Source: Aurifilum marmelostoma (taxonomy: Eukaryota > Ascomycota > Sordariomycetes > Diaporthales > Cryphonectriaceae). From it: a stretch of 64,000 nt of DNA. This document shows positions 10,729 to 23,671 of this stretch, piece by piece. The stretch covers positions 3,472,001 through 3,536,000 of the forward strand of contig JAMXSV010000003.1 of the NCBI GenBank assembly GCA_027559495.1. Direction: 5' to 3'. The notes beneath the pieces are model-generated. The model was given only the letters and a program-made list of their open reading frames with translations, was not told the DNA's origin and made no database searches. How positions within the stretch are numbered: position 1 is the stretch's first letter; each line of letters starts with the position of its first letter. Position numbers and translations under genes: made by a program.

Positions 10729-12138
10729 CTATCTGCCTGGAGACACATTCGACACCTGAGGAACATACTCCGGCAGCCACTCGCCCCCATCAAAAGGCTC
10801 CCCAACCCCATCATAAGGGCTCAGCTCGTCCGCCGCCTTCTGCCAAGCATGCCTGACCACGTCCACCACCCCCTGACCACCAGCACCCACCAGCTTCAGG
10901 TTCGGCGGCGGGATCGGCACGCGCCTCGCAGGGTCGCTACTCAGGAACCCAGGGTACGACACAGAGCTGTTGATGCCTGCGAGGGTGTCTGGGTCACCTG
11001 GATTCTCGTACCCCGCCACGTCGGCCAGAAACTGCCACACGTTGGCGCCGACGTCGTAGCGGCCCAGGTTCGGCAGCCCCCAGTTGTGCTCCACGCTGGC
11101 CAGGATGCTGTAGTGCGTGTAGAAAGTGTCATCCTCGGTGCCGCGCAGGGTTTCGGGCACTGCGCTGCCCAGCAGCAGGCTTGCGATCTTGTTGGGCTGG
11201 CTGTAGTCTTCGCTCTCGTCGAACGTGAGCAGGATCAGGGTGGAGGCGAGGGCGCCGCTCTTGTCGGACAGGAGTGGCTCGAGGAAGTCATGTGACCATG
11301 AGGTGGCGACCTCGAGACTCGTGTTGTGCCCGTCGTGGTTCATGTTGGGGGACATGAAGACGAACTGGGGGATCTCGGCGGCAGCGAGGTCGTCTTGGAG
11401 GTTGTCAAAGGAGTCGAGGGACCATAAGCGGGTACCGTTGTGAGTAATGGAGTCGAAGGAGACATAGGGGCTGTATGAGGGTGTATTCCTGTCAGCTGTG
11501 CTCGTCCTTGACAACAGCTCGTCTTCTCCCTCTTGCTGTGGATAGTCCCCTTCACTCACTTGTGTTTCCGCACATAATCCCACTTCCCATCACTGCCCGG
11601 CCCACTACTAGCGATACCCATATACCCAGGCCCAGGCTGGTCCTCAAAGTATCCCCCGAACGAGATGCCCTTGGTGTCGAGCAGGTCCACCACCGTGGAG
11701 ACGTTGGACGGGATGTGCACGAGGTCGTCGTGGTCGAGGCCAAAGTAGTCCCCGCTGATCGAGGCGATGTAGTTGGGCTGCGACGGGTGCGTCTGCGCGT
11801 AGTATTTTGTCAGGAGGATCCCCTGGCTCTTGAGGTCCGCAAAGTGGGCGTCCTTGACTGCTTTGGCAAAGTCCTGTTTTGTTGGAGGGAGAGAAAAAGT
11901 TTAGCTCTTGGTGCTCGAAACCGAACGGGCGGAGGAGAAGAGAGGGGCGTGAGGAGAAGACAATAAAGAAGAAAAAAAAAGAACAACGCACCTGGTTCTC
12001 TAGCCATATGGTGATGAACCTGTCGAAGCCCTTCCCGCCCGGAACGAGGTTGAACTTGTCGCCTGTGCCCAGTGCCAGCGCCGGCGACAGGATGGCTGCG
12101 ATGACACTCGTCAGAAGATAATAGGAAAGACACTTCAT
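10729..12138 (-). CDS. Secreted acid phosphatase / phosphoesterase-family protein
   Basis: Three exons on the minus strand (12138-11992, 11873-11560, 11470-10729) join in phase to 400 residues. The start MKCLSYYLLTSVIAAILSPALA is a clear signal peptide. The mature part has the phosphoesterase family (PF04185) signatures FITIWLENQDFAKAV, THPSQPNYIASISGDYFG, GISFGGYFEDQPG, YVRKHNPYVSFDS, FVFMSPNMNHDGHN, LILLTFDE and HYSILASVEHNWGLPNLGRYD. Fungal members are secreted acid phosphatases, related to phospholipase C-type enzymes, that release phosphate from external organic phosphates. Predicted N-glycosylation sites (for example NGT, NTS) fit secretion. The second intron has two nearby acceptors; the one giving RKHNPYVSFDS matches the family better. 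It is convergent with the surface-protein gene, about 160 nt away. Confidence 0.9.
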
Positions 12139-13231
12139 CTTGTCATGTCATCCCGAGTGCTGTTGCTGCTGTTGTTGTTGTTGTCGTTGCATGATCAAGG
12201 AGTAGCACCGACGTATGCCGGCCTCGTTGTAGTGATGGCGGGCAGCCACATGGTCACAGCACAGGAGAGAGTAGCAAGCTGTGTGTGCTGTGCTTCCTTC
12301 GAAACACCCCAGGAGGACTGTTTCATCCCTGCGCGCCTCCTCCTTCAAGGGCCCAAGCGTGGTGTCAAGTGCCCCCCCCCCCCTCCTCCTCCTCTCCGAG
12401 CTTGACTAAATTCTATCTGTCCATCCGTTACACAAGGTGGCCAGGATCGTGGTCGAAAACTAAAAGAGAAAGTCGACACGATTATTGCGAGCCCTACGAG
12501 AGGTATCAAGTCGCCATGATGCAATCACTGGAGGGGGGGTCGGTCCGGAAGCCGTCCACGTGCTATGGGCGGCGTCGTCAGAACAAGCGTTGCAGGGTAA
12601 TAATAAGCTTGTCCTCCTAGCGACCCGCCCGTCGTTGACCATCACTCCCCGGGAACCCACTTTACAGCGGCCCCAGTCGCCCTTAGAACACCGTGGGTTC
12701 AACCGGTGGGTTCTACCCCGTTTCACGAGGCTTGCCTACTAGGGCTGGGGGGCTACCGTGCTCGCAGGTGGACCTTGCTGGCCAATATCCAAGCTTGTCT
12801 TGTAAATTTCGAACTTTCCGCAGAACATCACATGAAATGCAACCGATGTCTTGATTGTGACTGACCTTGCGTTACAGAGCCTGTGATCATTGGTCATATT
12901 CGCAAAGACTCAAGTCTTGGTTAAAGCTTGATTTCGATCGTCAACTATTCCACCTCGATTTATATCGCCTAGAAACGACACAAGTTCTTGAAAGCCGATT
13001 CCCGCTCATATATATATACACACACATACATAAAGGTAACAAGAGATACCAAGGAAGAAAAGACACCAACACCCAGGCTTGGCATCAGTCAGCTCTTTAA
13101 AACACCATTCTTCGTCAGGCCGGCCGGGTAATGCCATTAGAGAGGAGGGTATCAACGTTGATAGCGTGAGTGTACTTTTTCTTCTTTCATATTCGTCACG
13201 GTCGACCCATGCTTCGAGAGCCCGTTGCTTT
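12139..13231. other. Intergenic region
   Basis: No gene is supported. It includes the upstream region of the phosphatase gene, with short (CTG/TTG) repeats near 12158-12190, and the 3' flank of the transcription-factor gene. Confidence 0.5.
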
Positions 13232-15924
13232 CTAAAACGCCTCCCAGGTGTCCACGGCCCATAGGTCGTTGAGGTTTATACCGAGCATCTCCATGTTGAA
13301 ATCGGGTGGCAATGTCGGCTGTGCTGCTTGCAACTATTGGCGGGAAATGTCAGCAGGTCTTTCTACGGCTAGCATATAAGAGCAGGAAGGGTGAAGAAGG
13401 GAAACGTGGCATGTAGATACAATGGACCACTTACAGCAGGATCTGCCGCCGCCAACCACCAAGGAGTATTCGAGATGCCGTTGACCTCGCCGCTTGCACC
13501 TTGCACGGGCACTCCACCATGGTTGGGTCCGTGGACGAAAGGCGTGATGCTCTTGGCCCTCTCCAGCAGGCTGGGCCCCTCTGGTCGTAACTGTAACCCT
13601 CCTGCCGCGTTCGGCTGCGGGCCATGCTGCTGCGTCACCGCCATCTGTCGATGTTGCTGCTGGGGGTGCTGTGGTGGCTGCTGCTGCTGTGCTTGCTGCT
13701 GTTGTTGTTGTTGTTGCTGCGGCTGCTGCTGCTGCGGCTGCTGGTGTGCGAGCGCCGGCGGCTCCTGGCCCGCGAGCAGGCGATAGTGGAGGTTGATGAA
13801 CCTCTCGGCGCTCGAGCTCTTGGCAGACTGCGAGTCCTTGATGCCCAGGTGTGTCTCCAGCAGCCCGTAGGCGGCACACATGATGCTGTAGCCCCAGGGC
13901 TCATTGTTTCCACACCGCAGGATGCGGTCCTCCTTCATCTGCAGGCACTTCTCCAGCAGCTTGAGCGTGTGCTGGCTGTTGACCATGATCATGTTGGTCG
14001 AGCCGCGCGGCTGCAGCATCGTGACAGACGTCAGGTTGAGCGCGAGCGTCAGCGCATCCTCGCGCAGGAAGTTGAGGGTCCGTACGCCGCACTCGGTCAG
14101 CTTGTCGTGCAGCAGGACCATGTCCCGCGCCGCGTTGTAGAACATGACCTCGGAGAACTGATACTTGGAGTTGACCTTGCGCATGCGCAGGAACGGCTGG
14201 TGCAGCGGCATGATGTACTGTCGTAGCTGCACGTGGAGCAGCGTGTACGCCAGCAGTGGTTTCGGCGAGCCGTCCTCCTCCATGCTGGCCGACGTGTCCC
14301 AGCAGGGCAGGGCATCGATCTCTTGTGTGATCTCGTTGGTGTACCGGATGACCTGCTCGTAGTCGAGGTTGTCCGGGGGGCCTGCCAGCAGCCTGCTGAG
14401 CTCCAGGCGCAGGGGCAGGCTCTGCCTGCAGAGATGGTGGAACGAGGCTGCCGTGTACTCGGAGATGGGCCTGGATTCCGGTAGCTCTGTCGAGTCCTCG
14501 TCAAAATCCTCGTCGCTGATGTTCCTCGGCGGTTTGGCGTCCATATGGAGTGCGCTGATGATGGTGGGGAGGCCATTGTCGAAGGCGGCCTGGAAGTCAA
14601 ACTCCTGTATCGTCGCCCACAGCCTCCGCCTCATCTCCTGGTTGAAGATGGAGATGTTCCGGCTGGCGCCGATCATGACGTCCGGGTCTCGGTGCAGACC
14701 AAGAGAGATGCCCTCGCGCGTGAGGAGGCCGGCGTGCGTCCAGTAGCGCTTCTTCTTGATGTTGTTGACCCGCTTGGCCAGGTAGATCAGCAGGGCTATC
14801 TGGTAGTGGATGAGGCGGCGGTGCTTGTGGCTCTGCTTGCGATACCACTCCTCGCAGGCCCCCACCCACTTCTCGGCCGTCTTGTGGGCGGACGAGACCA
14901 TGCCGTGGAACTTTGGCGGCGAGGACGTGTTGCTGTGCATGCAGCTGGACACGGCCATCATGGAGAGGACCAGGGCGGTCATGGCAGCAGGGCGCACCTC
15001 GGTCGGCACCCAGAACTTGTCGTACTGGCGCCTGAAGCTCGGGATGTGGACGATGCGGTGCAGCTGCTCAAACTGGTCCAGGTAGACCGAGATGAGGATG
15101 TCCGTCTCCATGCGCGACGGGAGGAGGGCCTCCAGCTCGTGGTCGGGCAGCAGGTACTTGGCCTGGAGCTCTGCCTTCCTGCCGGGCTTGTCCTTGGTCC
15201 GCGCGGCGACGTGCAGCGGCTTGAGCCACTCCTCCGCCGTCTCCTTCATGAAGGGGGACAGGCCCGTCAGCTGGCTAAACGCCATGGAGGCGTTGTGCGG
15301 GCCAAAGTACCGGGTGCGGAACTCCTTGCCGCGGAAGAAGCGCATCTCGTTGTCGGCGTCATGGCCGTACTGCATGAACTCGGGGAGCTTGGTCTCCGGG
15401 ACCAGCTCTGGGTCCGGCCTCGGGACGGCAGCAGGCGAGTCGTGGAGAGTGATGCTGCCGTCGCTGCCGACGGACTTTGCCAGCAGGTTCTTGAGCTGGG
15501 TCACCTCCATCTCGAGCCTCCGCAGGCGGTCAAAGTCCCGGACGCCGTCCTTCCGGACCAGGCTGTCGTTGGACAGCGAGAGGCGGCCATCGTACTGGGA
15601 CAGCGGCAGACCGGCTGGCTTCGGCGGCGGTGCCAGGCCCGGCCTCGACTCGTAGGTGCAGCGGTCAGGCGTGCCGGACTTGAGACACCTCTCACAAGGG
15701 TAGCCTCGGTCGCACGACAGCTTCCTCCGTCGACACTCGAGACACGACAGGCGCACCCGCTGCCTCTTCCTGGGCGGCTGGCCTGGCTCCGCGTTCTTGT
15801 CGTCGGGGTCGTCCTCGTCCCCGTCCCCGCCGAGGGAGTGAGGGTCGGTGGTGGGTGACGAGTTCTCCTCGGCGTGAGGGGTCTCGGAGACGGTCCTAAT
15901 GGATCCGGAGATGCTGGGACTCAT
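13232..15924 (-). CDS. Zn(2)-Cys(6) fungal-type transcription factor with a polyglutamine tract
   Basis: The large exon 15924-13435 and the small exon 13333-13232 join in phase to 863 residues. Without splicing the frame would run into the intron and stop early; a strong GTAAGT donor lies at 13434. The DNA-binding cluster is Cys61-x2-Cys64-x6-Cys71-x5-Cys77-x2-Cys80-x8-Cys89, preceded by the basic stretch PPRKRQRVR and followed by a predicted coiled-coil linker (RLRRLEMEVTQLKNLLA). The middle has the fungal-specific transcription factor domain (PF04082), with EFRTRYFGPHNASMAF, ISVYLDQFEQLHRIVHIPSF and ISLGLHRDPD. The C-terminal part has a Gln-rich tract and a short acidic/aromatic tail (INLNDLWAVDTW) that could activate transcription. 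A nuclear DNA-binding regulator is certain; its targets are unknown, and nothing in the neighbourhood points to a particular cluster. Confidence 0.9.
13678..13743 (-). repeat. CAG/CAA trinucleotide tract coding polyglutamine
   Basis: On the minus strand this is an interrupted CAG/CAA run coding mostly glutamine, with a few Ala and Pro, inside the transcription-factor gene. Mixed codons rather than a pure CAG run suggest an old, partly stabilised repeat that could still vary in length between strains. Confidence 0.8.
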
Positions 15925-18376
15925 GGCTGGCGGTGTCGATTGCTGTTATGCAGTCGGCGGTCGGTTGTAGCAGGCCTGAGATGGTCGGTCGAGTCGGCCA
16001 ACCGAGAAGGCGTGACGCCGGAAACCGAGATCGTAAGTACGAGGAAGGGTGTAGAAGAGCCAGAGCCACCAAAAGTCATTTCAGTCGCACGGTGTTGCTC
16101 GGCACGAGACTGCCGCCACGAGACAGTGTGTCAGGCCAGAAGTGCGGATCCGCCACACTGGCTGGCTTTGGGCCTGGGCTCACCTGTGAGATGGAGGAAG
16201 GATTGCAAGGCGGTCTGATAAGGACAGTGGCCAAGAGAAATCAGCTGTTCTTCTCGGTCCTAACTTTGAGTCTGTTGGGGTTGTAGTCGAAATTAAAAAT
16301 AAAAAAAATTAAAAAAGCCAGCAGAGAGGGGAGGTTCAGGAAATTCCTTCAGCACAGCCTGAAGGGGTGGTCGTGTCCCAGCGATGAGTCGAGACGGTAG
16401 CGGGCGCACTCGCCTCCTATCCCTAAATCGTCGTAGAACCCCAGCGAGGGCAAGTGAGACGGTTGGCCCCATGCAACACTGCTCGGAGCGACTCGGCCCT
16501 GCGAGCTGCATGGCTTATTTTTCTTTGTGTCAAGTTACGTACCTCCCCTCCCGACGATCCCGCTCTGCCTGTGCAGTGTTGCAGCACTCAGGACACAACC
16601 AAGCCACCACCAGTCAGATTGAGGCGTGCCAAGAGATCTTCCATGTTTTGCCTTCCCTCTTGTGTTTCTCTGGCACACAAACCCCCTCGTCTTCTTCCGG
16701 CCCTACTATGTCCAGAGCCCTGAACTTTTGGCCCCTGCAGCCGTGTAGTACAAACACACACAACAGACATGCACATGCACAACAGCTCCGACTCCGGCCT
16801 CGACAGGCCCTGGAGGAAAAGGCGATTCGCAGACAGATACACTCTTGGTCTGCCTGTATGCCTTCAATGTCCTCTGTGTCCGTGATTCAGCGCCCAGAGG
16901 CCCGTGCCAAGGCTCGGTTGAAACCTCGGTCGCCGAGTGTTGCCAAAGAATCCCTGAACCTTGGTGGGCTGTATCTGCCCAAGAACGCTGTTGAGAACAA
17001 CAAGATGGAAGAAGAATCTCCCAGGACTGGATCTGGGTTTTGAGCGGCGGTATTGCATTCCTGATCAGAACGCAGCCTTTATAATCATGACGCGTCCACT
17101 CTGTGCTCATCGCAGGATTACACAATACTGTGGTACCAGAGCAGCAGCAGCAGCAGTCGATTTTCTGGGTCCATTATGCGCCCGTGCTGGTCAACACATG
17201 GCCTGGAAGAAGGGAACCACGTTCGACATCGTGGTCCTGGTCCAGGATTGGGTGAGAGTTGACTGGCTGTGTCCTCCAAAAATAAAGCCAATAATCAGAT
17301 CAGATGGCTGTCGTCGTAAGCTGCAAATCGGACGACAAGCTCGTGAGACGGGCAGGCAGAGGTAGGACGAGAGGCCAACGACTCGTGCTTGTCGATGTCG
17401 TACTGTATGCAGTGGTCCTGCTGCGGTAATTACCCGTGGGCGCAGCCTTGGCCATGTCTATTTGTCATCGTCGCGACATCGGATCTGTGGGCCCTCCCAT
17501 ACTACCGGTGCTATATACCCATTACCCAAGTAGTCGACGCCACCTCTCCCTTGACCAGAAGTGTGGCGCTGCGAGGAATTCGTGTGAAGCGCAATACCGA
17601 ACGGGATTGACGAGCTCGAGGGATGAAAAGCTGGGCTGAAGGGGTGGCATCTGCAGACAGCAAAAAGGCCTCAGGGGTCTCGAGTGAGGCCTGAGAACCG
17701 GGGAGGCTATCCAGCAGCAGCAACAGCAGAGGGTTAACCGTCGGTGTCTGGTATGACCAAGGAGTGTGGAGACCACCTACCAGTTGCTTTGGGGAGCTGC
17801 CTCTCGACATGTCGAGGAAAAAGAAGCCGAGCGTGTGCTCATACAGAATCTGGAAAATGTCCTATGCGCTGGCTGGTGGCGCGGTTTTCCATACTGTTTC
17901 GGTGATGCAAAGGAAGCAGCCTCGAAATGGATGGTGCTACACAAGTGATTATTTGGTAGGCACGATTGACAGATTGCAGCCTGGCCGTTCTTGCCTTAAG
18001 AGGAGAAGCTGTAGCCAAGAGGCGTACTTGCCTATGCTGAGCATGACGTAGAGAGCCTGTTTGTTTACTTCGTGCCTTCCTTTGTGATGTTCACGATAGT
18101 TTCTTCGAGGCTAGATGCGTATGGTTGTTGAGCTTGTCATTTACAGCCGGATCATCGTCGTGCTCATCATCATCATCATCTCTCACTCACACACACAAAG
18201 ATTCCAACCGTCACCCATTCTCCCTATCTCTTGCTAGACTTCACAGCTCCTATCCTCACCCTTTCCTTCCCCGTCAGCTTCTCATCACCATCTTAGCTGC
18301 ATCAGGGGCGATAAAACCAATCCATCAGGGTCGAGTCTGTCAAGAATTCGCTCGACTCGCATGTTGTTCATCGATA
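15925..18376. other. Intergenic region between divergent genes
   Basis: This shared upstream region is about 2.4 kb, long enough for extensive 5' leaders. A plus-strand frame at 16384-17043 is open but has low-quality composition and no family resemblance. A TCATCATCA-type microsatellite lies at about 18162-18182, just upstream of the next gene. Confidence 0.45.
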
Positions 18377-21300
18377 ATGGCTGGCCTGTGCTGCTGCAAT
18401 TTGCGTCGTCACAAGAAGAGGGTCGATGGCGGCGAAGTGCCTGGCCAAGGTCCAGATTCATCTGCTCATTCCTCTACAGCCTGTATGCCTTCTCCAGACC
18501 CCAATGGTCTGGCCCTCTCGCCCCAGTCCACAGCAGCCGAATCGTCCTTGACCGACCCCCTTCCTGGAGCTGCTGCGGATGCCCTCGTCGAGTCAGGCGA
18601 GCTTGTCCTTGAAGACTCGGAAGACGACAATGGCGACGATGGCGTAGCACAGGTCGCCAGAGGCAAGACCACTAGCACGGTGCAGGCAGTCAAGGCTCGT
18701 ATCTGCCGTCACCTTTCCCAGGACACCTTGTCACACCGGGTCGAGACCCTAGAGCAGACCGCACATCGCGCCAAGGTGAAGCGGCTCATGCGCAAGAGGA
18801 TCGAGGAGGAGCTCCAGGACGAGACCGATGATAATACCAGTGAAGCCTCTACGTCTTCTTTAGATATTCGCTCAGCATGTGCCACCTTTGGCTCGAGCCG
18901 GCCCAGGAGTACCACCGAGTTGACGGTGCTGGAGGACACAGACAGAAATTCGAAGATGGGCAAGGCACCCTGGCTTCCTCCTACATCAGGTGGGGACAAT
19001 GAGCATCGCGCACTAGGACTCATATCACGGCAATCTTCGCTTCTTTCACCTGGCGAGGAGGGCCACCAGGGAGATGACCGCCCTCTCAGCTTGCAAGTTG
19101 CAGCCAGTACTGGGTCCATGGCCACACAGTCCAATCATCACTCCAGGGATCGCAGCTCCACGCCTGACTGTCCAGCTGCTCCAGGGCCTGGTCCAGCACG
19201 AGGTACCAGCTTCCGCGACACCTCATCTTTTGCTTCTTGGAGGCTGTCTCTCAGTGCAGCCAAGCTAGCTGAGCTGCTCACGCCCGACACGAATATTTCG
19301 CCATCCAGCCCTGTGGCTAGGAGCTACTGTTCTGACGGCATCTCTATTACCGACAACAACCAGGGTCAGGCACCAGCCAGGCGCCCTAGGAGCATGTCAT
19401 CGTCCTTCGTGGTGCGAGGCCCAAGTCTTATGAGCATGCTCAACTCAAGCCAGGTGTCACTCACCTCCAGCGATCCAGTACGCATCCCACCATCCCAGTC
19501 TTCAATCCGCGAGGAGTCGCTCATCGGGCTATGGCTCCAAACCCAGCATCGGCAGTTTCGCTGCCCCCAAATGGATGAACCTGGAGCCGCCATTGCGAGC
19601 ATCGACAGTCGTGACACATGTGGTGCATCTCGCCCTGGAAACACAGTCTATCGTTCCTCGGAGCGCCTTGATCACGTACCTGAATACCAGAAACAGCAGG
19701 TTCCGGAGCAAGCTGCGCACTATCCTGACCACCAGGCTGAAGATGGGTATACACGGTCGAACGCCCGGCAGATGTGTGGGCGTTATGACAGCATCATACG
19801 ATCGCCTTCAAGCGAAGGGCGCCGGCCTGCCCCCGGGCGCCTGGCAGGAAATTCTAGTATTTCTCCCCTGCCGAAAAAATTGGATGATGCTCCTATCCTT
19901 TTGAGTCTCGTTAGGAGGGGTATTAGGGGCTTGAGACTTTCCTCCTTCCGATGTAAGTGCCTTCTATTTCTTTCTTGTGTGAATTATGTGACAACAGGCG
20001 GCATCTAATTCTTCCCTCTTTGGACTCTAGGGCCTTTTGTTTTTAGCAAGGGCGAAATGATGATTCGAACATATCCTCCACCAGATTTGCGCCCTAATGC
20101 GTCTGTTCCGAGCCTTGTCAACTCAAGCTTTCAAGACCTGGAGCCAGGGCCTCGATCGGATACGTCTAGCCTCCATCGAGAGCTTCTCTACCGTCGAGAG
20201 CTCGGTTTACACTATCAGGAAATGTTATGTGGTATCCCACACGTTGGCAAAACCCCTCTATCATCGCTGCCCTTGTGGAACGTATCCAGCGAGGAAGCAA
20301 ATCCTGCAAAGCTGGAAAAACCGTTGCCTCGCCTGTTTGCAGGTTCCAGTTGTGATATGCCGACAGCTTCACATCATTTTGATGGCAGCGGCCTCGACCC
20401 TGACGTCTCGCACACGAACGGATGCAGCGACTCGGACAGCCGGCAGAAAGACACCATGCGTTGTTCCGACGACAACCACCTCAAGGTTCCGTCGCACGGT
20501 CGTCGTGGCACCCAGACGAGGTCCAGCACCTCAGTTTCAAGATCTCCAGCCAATAATATCAACGTCTGTAGACCTCGTGGGTTTTCTTCGTCCAAGGACG
20601 GTGATGCGACAGCCGAGCTATGGAGACGGGCACTCAGGGTCGAGCCCGTACCGAGGTCTCAAAAGCGCAGCACATCGTCACATTCGCCTGTTGCTCAAGC
20701 CGAGCTACGAGGAAGAAATTGCCGTGGTGATCTATCTTCAGGACTCGGATCATCAGCGGAGGCGAGTCGTAATGGAACACCAACATCAGAGGACGAGGAA
20801 GCAGCTCGACAGCCGCTGGTGGGAGCGAAGACGTCTCTGAGGGGTTCGGCCTGGCTGCTCGATATGGAAAAGCGACAGGGCAAAGCCTTGATTCGTCGCC
20901 CACTTCCTCCTTCGTCTCGAGCCATCAACTTCTCACCCAAGATGCCTCCAGCCTCCTGGTCCAGATTCCCCTCGCACGACCGCGAAGAGCGCAATGCCGC
21001 TGCTAATGAGGCAGATGATGTCAAGCCGAAAGACTTTGCTGTTACGGGTATATCAGCTGCTGGACAAGTCACCTGGGCCACGGATAAGGAGGGCACCGCG
21101 CCGAGACGCAAAAGTGCTGTACGGTCTTTTTCAGACAGGTTAACCCAACCCTTCAGATCTCAGCTCAGCCGGCTCACGCCGGGACGGGCTCCCCACTCCT
21201 GCCAGGGACAGGTCTATGCGAGGTGAGAGGCGGAGCAGCATCCAGGTGTCTGGTGATCTCGAGTACCCTGAGCTTGAGCTCCTTCCCACCACCGGCGGAT

Positions 21301-21878
21301 ACAACGACCTTCGCGCCCTGGAGAGGGAAATTCAGGAGATGAAAGGGCTCTCTTCTCCGACAATGCCGACAACCTCCACCGAGGCTGACGTCCCTAGCAG
21401 GCCTAGCCCGGCTGAGGAGATGACCGGGGTCTTCCAACCGGATGGGAACTCTGAGTTTGGACCATTCAAATTGCATGACATCGGTGGCGTTGAGGAGGGG
21501 CAGACAAGGCACACGGTTATGTCTGCAGCTACGATCCCGGCGTCAAAGACTGATCACCTGGACCCGGTTCTTGCCAGGGGGTCTTCTGGCTCGTCGGAAC
21601 AGAGATATGCAACACCTCTCACTCACGTATCTTCTTGCCGAGATGACCCTTCTTGTTACACCACGCCTGACACCGCCTTACAGTCGCCAGTCACCGTGCT
21701 TACGCCGAAGTATGCAGGGAACAGTGACTCTGTGATTAGGCGCATGAGCCTTGGCGATCCAGTCAGAGCACTCAAACGTGGCAAGTCTGTTGTACGATCA
21801 AGATCGTGGAATGGTAAAAGCACCAAGGGCAGCCTGTCTGCTCCGGTGCCAGTCATTGCTGCATCGACCTGGCTATAA
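18377..21878 (+). CDS. Long serine-rich orphan protein
   Basis: Three exons (18377-19952, 20031-21138, 21206-21878) join in phase to 1118 residues. I do not recognise the family. I chose the ATG at 18377, which begins MAGLCCCNLRRHKKR: three consecutive cysteines next to a basic patch look like a palmitoylation and membrane-attachment signal. The frame is open upstream to 18125, but that part is Ser/His-rich microsatellite translation and probably leader. The rest is hydrophilic and rich in Ser, Pro, Arg and Thr, with few predicted helices apart from RVETLEQTAHRAKVKRLMRKR (about residues 118-138, coiled-coil-like). Many SxxR and RSxS sites suggest heavy phosphorylation, so it may be a scaffold or signalling protein. 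The first intron is firm (GTAAGT donor); the second (67 nt, GTTAAC donor) is chosen because it restores the frame. Confidence 0.6.
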
Positions 21879-23671
21879 GGTGTCTCTGCACCTCGTATGC
21901 ACACAGGCATAGTAAACAACATCAGATTTCAACGACAATAGCAGTCGTCGGTTTCGAACTCGATATGCAGGATCATAATTCGACAACTTTCGTGGTGTTG
22001 TCGCGGATGATTCTCCTCTAACAGTACTGGAGATACTCAATGGAAGGAGGCTCTGGACGCTTGCAGTATACCGTCTTTTGGTCTGAAAGATATCATCAAC
22101 CCTTACACGCCGGGAGGTTGAGGACTCGTACTAATAATGTAGAAAGATTATGCATGGTCTGACTAATGACGAAGCCTTTCACTGGCGATCACAGCACCTC
22201 ACCGCAAGTTTGCGATTGCTCTCGATTTAGCCATGCGACTATTCGCTTTGTGGTTGGGTTTTATTACGACTCGTCTCGAGAGGGAATGCATCTTGGGCAT
22301 GAGAGCTCCGAGGATGACTACGAGTCTATGAATTAGGGAGTAATGAATTCATAACTCCTCTGCTTGCTTACTGTGAATTCAAGTGAGTGTGTCAGCACTA
22401 TCTTCTTGGTGTGTGTATCACGAGCGTCGTTGCATCAATTTCTCACCCCACGGTCAGTCTGAGGAACAGCGTAGTTCCAAGGTATGCATATACGCTTTGG
22501 TTCATCCGATGTCAACATGAGCTCTCGACGTGTTCCTGCGGCCCACACCCCCAAACACACCCACACTTCGACGTCCAGGGCTAACCTGAGAATCGATTGG
22601 CTTCCAGCATGGGGCATGCAAGCCACATGCATGTCTTAGCTTCACGTGCATAGTAACGGGTTTTAGGGCTGAGATATGAGTCTGGGAAACAGCGTGACAC
22701 ATGGTTGCGACCAACTCGAGCGCTCCACCGAGCTTTTTCCATGCCCATCCAACCTGATTGCCACACTAGGGGGGTGCCGGGGCATCGGGTTTCAGCCGCA
22801 TTGGCTGTGTGTTGCTGCTGACCAATATGCAGGGGCAGTACTCGCACTCGTTGGGGGAGGAGTCGGGGTTTACTTGCATCTTCTGTCAGAGTCCTCCATG
22901 CGGGATGGCGGTGCGTTGCTGGCCAGGCCATTGCTAAGTGGAACGTCCACTCGTTCCGCGATATCCGAGCTATCGCATGGGAGACCTGTGGCGTTCAGGC
23001 CCGGGAAGGCCGGTCAAGCCAGAGGCTTGAAATGTCTTCTGCCTACTTGGTCTTGCAATACCCGAGACACCACTAACACGCTCAATAGTAGTCTCAGCCT
23101 CACGAGGAGCTAAGCCGTTCTTTCTTGCTTGTTTGGAGGTTCACACGGACTAATACTTGCTTCCGTTTATGCACTTGTGATGGGCTCAACAACCAGCTGA
23201 GCTTCATCGTGGAGAAGGTGCTTTGGACCCAAGGGGAGGGGAAGGGCTGGAGGAGGGGAGCATTACAGAGAACTCTGGGGGGCGCGAAATACTCTGGCCA
23301 ATACATGGCTTCGCACGAAAATTCGCACCTCGCTCTTTGTCTCCCTAGCTTTGGTGGGTGCAAGCTCTGAGGTAAGACTCGATAGTCTTACGTCCACCAC
23401 TCGGCGATGACGGAGCCCAAGGCGCAGACGGGTGCCTACGTGAAGCACCTCGGGACGGTGACCACTGAGAGGGCGATTGTGGGAATTAGGAGAGTTAGAG
23501 CTGAAATGGGTCGTCGCAAGCGACAGAATAAGTGAATAGAAGGATGTTAGGTTGAGATCTCGCCTGCAATTTAATTCCTTTCCTGTTGTCCTTCTCCTCT
23601 TTCCTCAGTTTGACGCTTCCACGTTACAGTTTGAGGAGCCGTGCAGTCTGCCTCTTGTACAACCCGTCAAG
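21879..23671. other. Intergenic region
   Basis: About 1.8 kb with no supported gene. The frames on both strands are short and without motifs. The last part serves as upstream region for the laccase gene. Confidence 0.5.

Noticed and set aside
14545..15858. 437-codon open frame on the plus strand
   Set aside because: It lies opposite the transcription-factor gene, whose zinc cluster and middle domain are unambiguous; the plus frame is a shadow.
16384..17043. 219-codon plus-strand frame in an intergenic region
   Set aside because: Biased toward Arg/Ser with no conserved block; probably chance openness in promoter or leader DNA.
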